This document shows, one piece after another, positions 1 to 11,600 of a DNA stretch of 64,000 bases. The position numbers and the translations under genes were made by a program. The notes beneath the pieces are model-generated. The model had not been told where the DNA came from, did not search any database, and worked only from the letters and a program-made list of their open reading frames with translations. Origin of the DNA: Gracilariopsis chorda (taxonomy: Eukaryota > Rhodophyta > Florideophyceae > Gracilariales > Gracilariaceae); assembly GCA_003194525.1 (NCBI GenBank), contig NBIV01000246.1, forward strand, positions 48,337 to 112,336. The letters run 5' to 3'. How positions within the stretch are numbered: position 1 is the first letter of the stretch; every line of letters begins with the position of its first letter.

Positions 1-77
1 TTCCAAATGGGTGATATGACCTTCACAGTTGATGATCCCATTGCCATTATTGATTTTTTCTAAAGGTTCAAGATTGC
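1..77 (+). pseudogene. gag-like remnant cut by an LTR
   Basis: Frame 1 reads an open segment up to TAA at 61-63 and continues coherently after it (RFKIA) to the LTR edge at 78. The stretch FTVDDPIAIIDFF-x-RF aligns by eye with the young gag segment FTGEDPVLVLDCLSRF, so this is probably part of the capsid-like region of a related but different gypsy gag. The fragment is short and its left part lies outside the window, so the assignment is tentative. Confidence 0.35.
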
Positions 78-882
78 TGAAGTGCAACGCCCTCAGGGAG
101 GGATTCTTGGTACTTGAACGCTTTCCCGATATTATCGGTTGTGTAGTGTGTATATGAACTACGCCCCACTATGGTGGATATGGACACGTGGGACAAGGTT
201 TTGGGTCAATTGGCGGTTGGCCACAGTAGTGGATGTTGCCACGAAATGTGGAGTATTTTAGTTAATATTATTTATTACTTTCACACCCATTTCTGGGAAG
301 CTAGTACTTAGTGCGACGGCGCACTGCCGTCGCATCAGTAAACCTTCCCCAACAAGGGACCCCAACCTGGGGAATTGGCTCTAGTTGTTGCCGCTTGCGC
401 CCGTACTCTACTCCTCCTTGGAGGGAAACGCCGTAAACCACGGGACATCTAACCCCCTTGCACATCTAAAGGGACCCATCACTGGGAGTATAATTGTTCC
501 AATTGCATTGGTGTTTCGCCTTCTATAGGGATATTGTTACCGGCATCACCGTTCGTCCCCGTCGCTCTCGCGACTCACTTCGCCCTTCCTTTTTCCCCTT
601 TTTAGGGTAGCACCTCCCGCTATCCGCAACCCTCTTGTGCGCATCCGCTCACACACCCCCACTTACGTGGAAACATACCTCTACTGAGGATCACACCCCG
701 CTCACGCGGATACCGATTCTTCGCCTTCACCTCCCTGCGCGAGTCGCGACAGGTGTCCCTGGTCTTACAAACCGGCTTCGCCGTGACACCTCTGGGAGGG
801 CTCTACCCAACTGGGTTCACCTCGTGAGAGGAAGATCCCGAACGTCTTTCGGTGTTTTTCTCCTTTGGGGCATTGCACCACA
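78..882 (+). mobile_element. Ty3/gypsy LTR, + orientation, single copy
   Basis: This 805-bp LTR starts TGAAGTGCAACGC and ends GCATTGCACCACA, matching the LTRs at 22511, 33044 and 43577 throughout. It has the terminal TG...CA and the short imperfect terminal inverted repeat of the family. The stem-loop at 311-335 (stem GTGCGACGGC, loop GCACT) is conserved with the last pair lost. The poly(A)-like hexamer after it reads AGTAAA, not AATAAA. It is followed by a primer binding site, so it is a 5' LTR, but family homology stops near 983. No partner LTR in the same orientation is visible before 22511. Confidence 0.9.
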
Positions 883-983
883 AAGTGGTCTCCCGACCTA
901 GAATCGGTTTTTGTTTTCCCTCTTACGAGGTTTGTTTTTATTTACCGGAAGTTTCGTGATCGTTTCCCGTCGTAACGGTATCT
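883..983 (+). other. primer binding site and truncated 5' leader
   Basis: Three bases after the LTR, 886-906 reads TGGTCTCCCGACCTAGAATCG, matching the PBS of the tandem elements with one A-to-G change. Leader similarity to 23359-23433 runs on to about 983 (ending CGTAACGGTATCT) and then stops just before the position where gag would start. The retrotransposon is therefore truncated here by deletion or rearrangement. Confidence 0.7.
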
Positions 984-1700
984 TTGAGCTGATCCATACT
1001 CTGACGGAGGCGAGCGACCAATGGCGAATCTCTGGGTATCCTTTCAGGATTCTCCACAGCGTCTATAACACGTCCACCTGAGTGGCTGCGGGTACTCCTA
1101 CGGTCACTATTACTCTCCGCCGTTTGGGCGGCCAATGGGGCTACGGCGACTGTGGGAGGTGCGGCGGCACCCGAGGTTTCTTGTTGGTTTTCGTTCCTTG
1201 GGTTCGGTTGTTGGCTATCCATACGGTCGATGTTGCTTTTGAGCCAGTTTAGTTGACTAATAGTCCAATGGTAGAAGTCCTATGCGTAAACGTCTTTCTT
1301 TAAGGTCCAAACGGCTGTTCCTGTGGGCTTCTAGGTCGGTAGACCAGTTGCAGTAGAGTAATTCGTTCTTTGGCCAGCTGGCGTAGTGGTTTACTAGGGG
1401 ATAGTAGCGGCAGAATGCCAGCCACTGCGGTCAAAATCCACTGGGTCTACTAGTGACGCTGGCACCAACTGGCAGCGAGGCGCAATGGGCGGGCGCTATC
1501 TCAAGTCCCTACAGGTCGGGAGAATAGTAGCAACGGCGTGGAGGGCTTTGGAGTCCTACTGGCTGAATATGGCGGCAAGAAGACGGTGAGGGTGTTTGTC
1601 TTTATGCTTCAGAGATCGTCGGCACTCGAGCCAACCTATATGGCTGGCGAGGCGCTCTGACCTCCGGAAACTATCCTAACAAATTACATAAAACTAGAAA
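984..1700. other. unassigned segment between leader and decayed pol
   Basis: I recognise no gene here. A 94-codon ORF lies on - at 938-1222. It is Ala/Gln/Asn-rich at its N-terminus, like a gag N-terminus, but runs antisense into the retrotransposon leader and may be chance. The rest (1223-1700) has many stops in all frames and ends in an AT-rich stretch with AATAAAA at about 1691. It separates a young LTR plus leader from a much older pol. Confidence 0.3.
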
Positions 1701-4700
1701 AATAATAAAACCTATGGCCACAGTGCCTTGGCACTCGCACTGTCCCCTCGTATATTCTGCATAGGCACCCAGCTTGGCCACGTGAAATATTTCGGCCAGC
1801 AATGTTCTGACCTCTGACAGCCCAGCCCCATGGTTATTTCACCACTGCACCTGCCCAATGGTCATTCTCCTACAGCAGGTATGGTTTCAATCGTTGTGAA
1901 GGTTGGAAAGGTTATGCAACTGCAACTGATCATTTACAAAACGCTTGCAAATTCCATTATCTTGAGATGTGACTTCTTTGATCGATTTCTCGATTGGATT
2001 TGGCCACAGTGGCCGGAGGTTGAATTAGAAGACGGCTGGAAAGTGCCGGTTTCTTTTTTTCGTTGCCTGCCAGGTCCCTCTTCAAAATTTGTCCCTTTAC
2101 CAGCTCCCTCACAGGATTCTACACCTCCAAAAGAGTGGCCAACGCTTCTTGTTGCACGATCCGTCGCTCTTCCTCCTGAATCACAGTAGCGATAGATGTA
2201 ACAGCCGCTCTTCGAGGATTAAGAGTTGTTCAAGAGCTGAAATATGAGAAATATCAGCTTGGCCCGGCGAATGGTATAGTCAAATAGCCCATGAACACCC
2301 TTCCCAGTACTTGCTTGGTAATCCTGGTAAGCAGGTCTAGTATCTAGCGATGACCCAAGTTGTTGGAACTGTGTTACCGTAACCAACGGCTTTGATACCC
2401 AATAAGATGTCAGCCGCCAAGATGCTTTAACTCACTCCAATCTGAGAAGACGCTGCTAAATCTAAGGAGAGAGAGTGGGAACGCTGGTTTGCTGCAGCAG
2501 AACAACAAGAGCGACTTGGAAGTGAAGGTCATTACTACGGGTTAGGAGAAGCTCGAACTTGTTAAGAAGATAGAAGAGTTGAATCTCCGACACTTTTCAG
2601 GTTTCCACAGCGAAAAAGTAGATGATATGTTACATGAGTTCACAACCATGGAAAATGATTCTCTTGGAGAGTTGTACACCACAGAACACTGTATTGAACT
2701 CGTGTCTGGGGCACGGCCGACTATACTGCACTCATATGGAGCACGCCGGACAGCACGGGAGGAGAAACAATTTCAAGTCGATAAGATGCTATGGGCAGGC
2801 GTTATTGAGCAGTTTTAGTCGACATGGGCATCTCCAGTCGTACTGTTTCCGAAACCAGACGAGTTCTGGCGCTTTTGTATCGATTATCGACGCTTTAATG
2901 CTGATAAAATCAAGAATGGGTATCCGAAAGCTTGCATGGACGAATAAATGAACTCTGTTGGTGAGGCTCAGGTGTTCTCCACATGGGATGCAAACTGGGG
3001 TTACGGCCAGGTACTTGTCAGACCAGAAGACCGTGATGAAACTGCATCTGTATGCCATTCTGGATTTCATAGCTTCGAGCGTATGCTGTTCGGGCTACCG
3101 AATGCCCCTACTACATTTCAGCTTGCGTTAGATATTCTTCTCACATGTTTCATCTTGCGGAGTTTTCACGTGTATTTTGACGATATCATTGTCTTCTCCA
3201 GTACGCTGGACGATCACTTCGAACATCTTTGAGAGATTCTGACCACGTTTCGTGATGCTGGAATTACTTTGAATTCAAGAAAGTGGTAATGGTTTACCAA
3301 ATTGGTCAAGCATGTCGGACACGTTTTTCCGTCCATGACGATTACTGATCGAGGAAGCTCATGTTTAGTCCCTCGAGGAGGCTAAGCACCTGACCACTCA
3401 GACGGAATAACGATTCTTCCTAAGAATGTGCGACGTCTACCTAGGCTCCATTTCCAGCTCATCCAGGATCGCAGGACCGCTCAACGAACTCCTAAAGAAA
3501 GAACAGCCGCCAAAACTGGATCCCTTTACACCCGCTCAAGGGGAAGTCTTTGATTATCTCAAAGAGACAGTTACCTCTGTCTTTATTTTATCATTAAAGT
3601 AGAAGGATTTGCCTTTCACTGTAGACACGGATTATAGTTATTAGCAAGGTGGTTTTGCGTTGTTTCAAACCACAACCGATGGGGAACGCAACCCAATTCT
3701 ATATTTATGACGAACACTTAACGTTCACGAAAAGAATTATTCTGTATCAGAGAAGGAATGTCTTGCCATGATTTACAGACATTACGGCCATATCTTATGG
3801 ACACCTAATTTACTGTCATAACGGATTATCCCGCACTACGATGGTTAATGTCAATAGGAGAGCCTTCGGGACTTGTAATAAGCTGGAGGCTTCGGCTGGT
3901 CGAGTTGGACTATGAATTTTCCTGTAAAAAGGTATTCTCAACATTTAGGAGGATGTATTAGCTTGCTGAGAGATGGGGGGTGAAGCACTCTTCATTGAAG
4001 ACGAATAAGAAATGCAGTGGTTTCTCTTTCAGGAGGATGACCAAGATTTGGATCTGATGTCAGACGATGTCTGTGGTGAACTACTCGTTTCAAATGGAGA
4101 AGACCCGGAGATGGAATCTTTCACCGCCACTACTCCCAAACATCTGGTTTGCCAATAGCTCTGAGACTCGTTTTGTACGAAAATACTCGCCCACATCATT
4201 AGCAGTGCTCATATTTATTTTGGAGTCAATTTAAAGGGATTTCTGGTCAGAACATTTCATTCTAACCTGCAGATGGTAGATCCTCACTCGCGTCCATCAC
4301 GTGTTCTACATCTATCCCATAACTAGAAGATTTCGGCTCACCCTGGTGCTAGGAAGATGTAGACAAAGCTCCGTTGGTATTTGTACTGGCCCATTTTAGT
4401 GATTGATTGTTTCTCAATGGTGAGAAATTGTACACAATATTCTCGAAAAGGAATTACGCTTCGTTGCCATGCGAAGAAATTGTTTATGTTGTTGGCACGG
4501 GCTTCTCTGGAATTTGTGGCTGTCGACTTACTTGGTAAGTTCATCCAGAGATCTCGTGCCGGTAAGTGTTTGCTCGTGATAACGGATAGGTTTTCTAGAT
4601 TGTTCCAGACAGTTCCATTGAAAAAGATTATCACTCGTAGCGTTGCAGAAGCTTTGTTCCGACACTGGGTCTTGGTATACCGCCTGCCTGTTAATATCCT

Positions 4701-5350
4701 TTTGGAGAATGGACGAGAGTTTGTGCGTCGTTTCTTTCAAGACTTTTGTCGAGTACTCGATGAGAAGAATTTTATTACAACGAACTATCACCCCCAATGT
4801 CATGGGCGGGTTGAACGATCTAACTGTACTCTTTTGTCGGTACTCGGTGCTGACAGGGTTGAACATCCAAGAACTTGGCATATTTTCATGGATACAACTA
4901 CGTATGCATCGAATACGAAATTTCACAAAGTTACTGGTTTATCTGCACTTGGATTGGTTTTCTCTCGGTCACCACCACCGGTAGCAGTCGAGCTTCAACC
5001 ATTCTTGGATAGGTTCCCTTCCACAACGGATCAATATACCCAATGGAAGAATTGGCTAACCACGATCGTACCGCTCCAAGTTGTCTGTGGCGAAGGTAAA
5101 ATGGGCGTATAATCGGAACCTCGATGCACAGATCTGCTGGTCTCTTCCATCCCTCCAGAAGGAACAATTTGCATTCTTTTGGAATGAATATTATAATCGT
5201 GACAAGGAGAAACGTCACAAGCCTTTACCTATTGTGGATGGTCCCTAGGAGGTCGTCGAAGTCGATAAGGACACAGTAGTACTAGAATTTGGTGATAACC
5301 ATGAGCTCTGTTCTCCAGATCGAGTGGTTCAAGCCCATACATTTATAAGG
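1700..5350 (+). pseudogene. pol: decayed Ty3/gypsy pol (PR-RT-RNase H-IN)
   Basis: The segment is collinear with the intact pol at 25632 but broken by many stops and frameshifts. Recognisable pieces are the protease tail and linker (1830-2189, FFDRFLDW against YCDRFVDA), the RT N-terminus (2579-2818, EEKQFQVDKMLWAGVIE), RT motifs including YFDDIIVFSS (2948-3232) and RNase H pieces (about 3590-3960). Integrase follows (4381-5112), then the integrase C-terminal GPY/F-like module (about 5160-5340, NEYYNRDKEKRHK and VDGP). It keeps W-G-Y in the RT DANWGYGQV motif, which the tandem elements have lost. Divergence is far greater than among the young copies, so this is an older insertion or a sister family. 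Confidence 0.85.
4381..5112 (+). pseudogene. integrase core of the decayed element
   Basis: This is the longest open segment (243 codons) of the old pol. It holds the rve integrase core with first Asp in AVDLLG, then NILLENGREF where the second catalytic Asp is replaced by Glu (LSDNGKQF in the young copies), and Glu in HGRVERSN. The spacing between the second and third acidic positions matches a D,D35E core. The altered Asp and the surrounding frame breaks argue against activity, although the ORF itself has stayed open. Confidence 0.75.
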
Positions 5351-6682
5351 AGGCAATTTCACCCCAGAACGGAATGGTAGATAGAATGACAAGCACATAT
5401 TCACTGAAGGAAATTGGAAAAGCCCCTGGTGGGAAACGGGTCCCTTTGCGAGGTCTTACTAGCTTTCAGTCCTTTTCTTCAACCGATTTCTCAGTACAGA
5501 AGCAATTGGTTCTCAATTGCTCTTTAGCGCCTGTTCATCTGCCATGGGACGTGCTTTTGGCTTCCGATTTCACTTCACTGAAAGAAGGGGGAGGAGATTG
5601 TGCGCTCTTGAAACGAACAACTACTGGTGTTGCAATCATTGTCTAATAGTATTCATACGTGGACCTCTAAAGTTCAATTATCCCTTCGGGATATCCAAGC
5701 CGGCTCAGCTAAGATCGCTCCAAATATCTGCTCCACAACACCGCATACGCGTGCTAATTGTAAAAAAACATAGTACAACCGTTGCGGAGGATAGTACTCT
5801 TGTTAGCAAGGACATGTCTCGCCCGTCAGACAGAAATTATTCATATTAGAACGCTTAATTATCTCATTCCGTCAAGGTACTATCACATTATAGTGATAAC
5901 TTTCGCAAAGCATCCTCGACGGAGTCAGAATTGGAAACTGACCAATAAAATATAGTGGACACAAAAGGTGTCGGGATTAGTGAACTAGTTACCACTGATA
6001 CTCCTTCATTCTGACACAATACCGTCCCTGATGTCTAGTCTTCACCGCAGCTCGCTGCACGCTCGAAGACAGTCACGACAGATCCCGAAAAAATCAGCAA
6101 GCAACCGTTCTCCAGATTACAAGACACAGTACAAAGTGGAAAAAATTGGCCCCAAGATGGGTCATGTTCGCTTATCATCTCTACTTAGTGTAGAAGGCAC
6201 ACATGATATCTGTAGAAGAGGCCAGAGACACCAAGAGATCGATATTGAAAGTTGAAGTACAGCCCAGACTAGGGTAATTGACATTGCAACAACAGGAGCG
6301 CTGTCGCACGCCACGCCACGCGATTCGCCACGCGTCCAAGCCAGTGGAGGGTCGTTGTCACCAGTGGCCACTATTGGCACCAACCAGTAGACGCACCTTT
6401 GTAACGTGCACGTTAATTTGGTGCAACAGATTTGGCTCCCCGGTATGAACCCTCGCAGAGCGCGAATAAGTTCCCCGTGAAATCACGGAATCTTGGCCAC
6501 TATCACTTAAGGAATCTCGGAGCCTCTTGATGTGGAAGGGGACGAACGCTCATAGAAGCCCACTGAATCTGTTCTAAACATCAGTTCTACCCATTCGGGT
6601 AGTTACATCATCGATGCAGCCGTCATGTTAGTCCGTATAGTGGACGCGTGAAGACATTGCGACGCAGGACGTGTTCTAACTG
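5351..6682 (+). other. decayed linker region of the old element
   Basis: By position this should be the Pro/Arg-rich linker between integrase and chromodomain. Short ORFs (5374-5646, 6031-6255) show no recognisable motif. I see nothing else here. Confidence 0.3.
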
Positions 6683-6835
6683 GAGTTTGTTATCGACACC
6701 ATCGTGGGACAAAAGTACCATCCCGATGGGTTCATGTAATACCATGTCCGTTGTTACGGCTTTTTACCATCGATGGACATGGGTGAACCGGTTGAACATC
6801 TCTCCCGTTCTGTTATCGTGCAATACCATGGCCGT
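6683..6835 (+). pseudogene. chromodomain remnant of the old element
   Basis: Fifty-one codons align end to end with the chromodomain of the young elements: EFVIDTIVGQ...DGF, then a TAA, then YHVRCYGF...EPVEHLSRSVIVQYHGR. The young copies read EFIVERLVGH...DGI, YRVRWYGY, EPIEHLPRSQVLRY. The aromatic of RWYGY has become Cys and the conserved W of DTWEP is lost. This fixes the 3' end of the decayed pol and shows the old element was already a chromovirus. Confidence 0.75.
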
Positions 6836-7469
6836 AAAATATCGGCTCTGACGAGTAACATCGATCAGGCCCTTGTAGGGTAGCCTCAAGCGGTAGCAAC
6901 AGGGCACAATGGGGCATGAAAACCGTACTATTATAGTGGAGAAGAATTATGAGTAGAAGAAAAGCCCTGGAAATGAAAGAAGTGAAGAAGCCTTGAAGAA
7001 GAAAGGAAGAAATCGGAAAGAGAAGATCGAATGGAATTGTATGTTTGGATACCCCGAAAGAGAGGAGAAGAAGAAAATTAACAGAGAAGCAAATACTATT
7101 GGAAACTATTTCTATGATACTACCCGCTATTCGGGCTCACAACAACCAAGCCACTTGGCAACTCAACCACTCTCTAGTTCCTAGGAAGAGGGCTCTCCAA
7201 GGTCTGGTTAATCCCTATGATTCTGGTTAGCATACACCCGCGCGCAGAGAGCACCTTGCATCCGCAAGACGTCATTAGATGCTAAGTTGGACAGCTCAGA
7301 CTTCTGAGGAAACGGAGATATCACATGGGCATTCAGGGCTTTACTCATCACGGACGTGGCTGATGCCTCTGGTTTGGGGGAAACAAGAACCGGCGCAGCC
7401 GAAGGACCAGATGAAGTCGTAGGGAAAAAAGACGTCGGAACCGAAGTTTACGGGTATTAATGTCCCCGG
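6836..7469. other. no gene recognised
   Basis: This is a purine-rich stretch (about 6930-7090) with small overlapping ORFs of low complexity. By position it lies between the chromodomain and the antisense ORF of the old element, where the young elements have a non-coding gap of about 0.2 kb. Confidence 0.3.
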
Positions 7470-8196
7470 TCACTGATTAACAAGATCTCCCCATGCCACA
7501 GGCGCATTCCCGTCATCCTCATCATGAGCATCATCCAACATTGTATTTTGTGCATCCGCCACGTGGAAGAACTCGTGGGTGACGACAAACCTAGTTAGGT
7601 TTCCCTCCACCGTAGTTCTCTCTGCTTCTCGCAGTATGAATGCCTCGCATCGAGTATTCGTCACTCGTGTCCACGGATCTTAAAAGGTGAAATCACACGC
7701 AAGGGCATTCCTTTTCCGTGGTGATCCCTCGCTCGTGTCTAACTCATCGTTGCAAGCCGACCAGGCCACTTGCACCGCATTCCAATGTGTATGGTCGATA
7801 AAATCGAGTAGACACATCAGCTCTGAAACGTTTTCAGTGTGACCAAGCGTCATTGAGAAGTTCAGGAACCGGATACGACGACCAAGTGTCAGTGAGATGT
7901 AGCAAAGGGCAATATTGGTCGTAAACCTCGTGGGAAAGGTATACAGCCGTTCGCGCATCCCATTCTGTGTTCACAACGGACCACCAACCCGTGAACGGGA
8001 TGATTAGTGGTTGGCTAGCCACATAGTGATGCAAGGGGTGAGCTCCACATAGCACCCCAGGCACAAACCTCAGTGGAGGCCCACATGAATGAAATCGGAA
8101 CATATCTTCCACACATGTGGCAAGGGCGAAGTCCATTCCCTTCATTGTTCTGATAAGATATATGATATCTCCAAAGGGAACAGCTTCGTCGTTCAA
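7470..8196 (-). pseudogene. C-terminal half of the antisense ORF, decayed
   Basis: Frames on - align with the middle and C-terminal part of the antisense protein at 31140-32987. Examples are TEWDARTAVYLSHEVYDQY against TEWVARTAAYILNEAYDQY, and LLDFIDHTHWNAVQVAWS against LLGYIDSVSWSEVPLEQS. Frame changes occur near 7900 and 8100. Its place after the chromodomain and its opposite strand are the same as in the young elements. That protein similarity survives at this divergence is the best evidence here that the antisense ORF was once a translated gene. Confidence 0.75.
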
Positions 8197-8202
8197 AACG
8201 AA

Positions 8203-9445
8203 TCATTCTCTGAAGATGCTCCTCAGTGGGATATAAATTAAAACATTGGTAGAAAGCCTTGTTAAATCGCACCAAAAAATCGGTTTTCGACTCACCAAGA
8301 TGTTGGCCAGTGTCTCACAGGGCACGTATGTCCTGTTGAATCGCAGTGATGGTTGCAAATGACCTAAGGAAGTACTAAAACGCTGAGGCCAACCATTGAT
8401 CCCTCCTACATAGTCGAGTGATGAACCTCTCACAGAGTGATATTGGTCTTTCATGAGTCCCCAAAGAAAGTACGGCAAAGAAATGTAGGCTTGGCCTTTA
8501 CTCATTCCAAGGATGTAGGCTTCTGCTACAAATTGTGCCAATAAATCTAACATCAAGATTAGGTCTTCCCCAGAAAACAACTGGTTTTGAAGCGAGAGTT
8601 GCATGCATTTCATGCGATCTTTTGTGTTTTCCGTACATTGCTTGTACGATCCAATAAAGAGTGCTCCAAACTGTAGTACCGGTATGACAGGAGCTTCTTG
8701 AAGAGACAATTGGTGGGCTTCAGCTCTTTCAGAACTGCGTGCTTCCTCGCTTTGATGCAAGTGCAAATCATAACATGAGTGGCTGAAGATTGTTTAGAGC
8801 CTGACAAAGGGTTAGGGCAGACACTTTACGGTGAAGAGTGGGACGATTCGAAATCATATGACGAGATTGAGGAGGGCGAGGAGTCCGTATCATACCCTCT
8901 TCGCCTTTTGCGATCATTTCGACCATCCTGTTTTCCTCCCTTGTCTGAAACAGCTAACGGCTCAGCAGGTTGTTTCTCAACCAATTTTATTTATTTCAAC
9001 GTCTCAAAATGGTCTCGGATAAGATGGAATATCCCAAGAATTTGCTCCACAAAGACTGAGGGGCTACCAAAGAACTCAAGGATTGAGTTCAAGTCAGCAG
9101 GTAACGTACGGAGATCCTCAGAAAAATTATGGAAAGCAACTTCACCATCCTTCTTGAAAAGGAAATCAGGCTCCTCTCCAAGGACGACTTGAGCTTCCCC
9201 ACAAAAGCGGAGTTGCTTTTCCACAGTTGGAGAAATAAGAATGCGGGTGACATTCTTTGCCAGTGGCGGAACCAGAGCGGCTAAGAAGGCTAGCTGTCCA
9301 CAACCGGGTAGGGGAGTAGGGGTAATCATCGGAGGCTTTGCTGGTCCCGAAGCCGGCGTGCCAGTAAGCCCACCGGTATGAGACCATGAGGGCACCGGAA
9401 TCCACGAAGGTTGCAAGGATTCACCGGCGCCAGTCTGACGGCGCG
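8203..9445 (-). pseudogene. gag: N-terminal two thirds of a decayed gag, inverted
   Basis: On - this reads the gag of the young family: an N-terminal low-complexity part, SEDLRTLPADLNSILEFFGS (young: GEELRILRSDVNSVLESLGH), then MQLSLQNQLFSGEDLILMLD and FVAEAYILGMSKGQAYISLP. It ends at RFNKAFYQCFNLYP, where the young gag has RLNKAFHRCGNVYP. The C-terminal third with the zinc knuckle is absent. At about 8200 the frame runs directly into antisense-ORF sequence. Stops and shifts occur throughout. Confidence 0.8.
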
Positions 9446-9669
9446 TCCTCGATCGGTTCTTGGGCGAAATGAAGACAACTACCGTTTTACAGGTTCAAAC
9501 GAACAACCCACCAAGTGAGGACATAAGGCTTTCTACGAAGGGTACAAGCGAAAACAAGCAATCAAAACCTCGAATGAGTGGTAGTCTTCCGATTTTAATC
9601 GTGACCGGACTGCCAAGAGAAGAGAGAAGAATCGAAGTGTATGTCGGGAGACCAGTTTAGAGGGAAACT

Positions 9670-10290
9670 CTAACAGCAGAAAAACACCACGAAGACGTTC
9701 GGGATTTTTTCTGCAAAGAAAAAACTAGCTAACAGACCACTCTTTGGAAAGGCACAACGAAGTCCGCCTGTAGTTCCAAGGCCAGTCCGTCTCCGCAACC
9801 GAACAGAGCTGAAACAGTTTCTAATATCCATGCGGAAGCGGTGAAAGTACACAATAGAGATCAAATGAAAACTCAAAATGAAGAATAGGGGCTCGAGGGA
9901 AAGAGAGAAAGAGAATGCAAAACGGGAGCGTGGCCAAAGGAGTGGTTACGAGACAACAGGCGGTGCGAACGAGAAAATTAACCCAATTGCTGGGGCGAGC
10001 ATAAGACAATAGTCGGTATTAAGAAGTACACACGATGTGGTGATACTCTAAACGATGCAAGGGCGGATGAACTTACCTAGGTACGGGCGATCACGCAAAG
10101 TTCGGTGAAGACGGGCCAAAGCCGAAAGTTTCAAAGCCGGAAATTCCTTGGTTGACCCAAGGGTGGTTTACTGGGGGGGGATTGCTCAACCTCCTAAGTA
10201 GTGTAGCGCGCATTTACTGACAGTAGGGCTCGCGATCAAAAAGTTTCCACTTAATATCTGTAGTACTTTCTAAAATATATAAATAAATAT
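9670..10290 (-). repeat. strongly decayed LTR, reverse orientation
   Basis: About 9681-9706 reads AACACCACGAAGACGTTCGGGAT, close to the reverse complement of the LTR 3' end at 23285-23310. The rest resembles a reversed LTR only weakly, for example around 9750-9790 and in the AT-rich stretch near 10270. It sits exactly where the 5' LTR of the inverted gag should be. The outer boundary is a guess. Confidence 0.4.
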
Positions 10291-10389
10291 TAACATTAGC
10301 CTTGCCCTGTAAAACTGTGCAACACATGTACTTGCACCTCGCATCGAATTCAGTCCTCGTTCCGTGTCATTCACGTGTGCTACCTGTAT

Positions 10390-11600
10390 TTCGTCTGGTC
10401 TACAACCGTTCAAAAACACGCACAAGCGGCAGTACATCTCATAAAGAGTTCCAAGCGCAATGGAGAAGAAATTATTAAGTCTTCCAAATCCCCACCGAAG
10501 GGCGTTGCACTTCACTTTGTTTTGATTCAAAATTCAAAGAGAACCAAAGATGCAAGTGATGGGGTTACTGTAATGGCTGTCATCTCCGCTGATGCCAAAG
10601 AATTGAAGCCAGTAATGGTATACTGGGTACAACGCGCAAAACTGAGTTATATACACGGCGTTCTGCAGATATTTCATGAATGTTTACGAATATGTTATTT
10701 ATTTAAGCATAATTTTCTGTTGTAGATGGCGCAGTGTTCTTTGATTGTGCAAAACCATTCATGTCAAAGACGGAAGACGTTAAAAGTGGAAAATTTCTTT
10801 TATGGGATAGTTATGCGATGCACCTGTAGTTTCATGCACTGGAATTCCTGCGCAAGAATCATGTGCTTTTCATGTCAATGCCATGCCACGCCAGCAATAT
10901 CTTGCAGTCTCTTGAATTAAGCGTCTCCACTGCCTAGACGTCGTATCTGCAAGGAGTAAGGCATCGTCTAGCGAGAGGTCTTGATAGTATTAAATGCTTT
11001 TGGCCACTGTCTCAATACTGCGCTGCCAGAGTCAGTGACTGTTACTAATATTTGTAGTGGGATTAAGATTTGTAGTTGGTTTAAGTGCTCAGTTATATGG
11101 ATTCGTGCGAATTTGGCCTTTTTGGAGCCCTTGAAAAAAATGTGTTGTCTGCTGCCGAGGATAGTCGAAGAGATTAGAAATCTTAGCAAAGAGGTTCATG
11201 AAAAATTGCCGTCAGTCATAAAGTATAGTTGAGTGCGATGTGGATGAAAAAAGAAACATTCAGGTGTCGAAAACAAATGGCATGCATTTGACAGTTGAGA
11301 ATGTTTTAAGTGCACTGGAAGCTCGCCCATACAGCGAGAGCTCTTTAAAAAGTGTCAAAAAGATTCAGCAATTGATTGACTAAGTTCCGAAGCACAATAA
11401 ATTGGCGAATCATCTTAGTTCTACACACAAGAAAAGTGCAGTGTGCAGTGAAGCACCAAAACGAACCTCTAGTACGCGTGATGTTCTGGCAATTATGGAG
11501 ATCGTTGGCATGGAATGTGGTAATGAACAGTAAGATTGACAATATGCGGCTAAGATTTTGGCCGAAAGCGGTAGTTTTAAACCATTGGCCCATGTTGATG
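10390..11600 (+). pseudogene. pogo/Tigger-like DDE transposase relic
   Basis: In the ORF at 10375-10725, DGVTVMAVISADAKELKPVM matches the opening of the DDE_1 (CENP-B/pogo) domain. At about 10790-10925 another frame reads FLLWDSYAMHL, a stop, then KNHVLFMSMPCHASNILQSLE. This corresponds to the family's second acidic motif followed by the P-H-T-T-x-x-x-QPLD-like motif. Coding-like pieces with stops continue to about 11600. A pyrimidine-rich tract ending TTGTAG just before 10726 could be an old intron end. The helix-turn-helix N-terminus and terminal repeats were not identified. Confidence 0.5.

Noticed and set aside
938..1222. 94-codon ORF on - as a gene
   Set aside because: Its C-terminus is the antisense of the retrotransposon leader, and no relative is visible in the other copies.
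10690..10725. Intron 3' end in the pogo-like relic
   Set aside because: The pyrimidine-rich tract ending TAG is suggestive, but no convincing 5' splice site was found and the gene is decayed.
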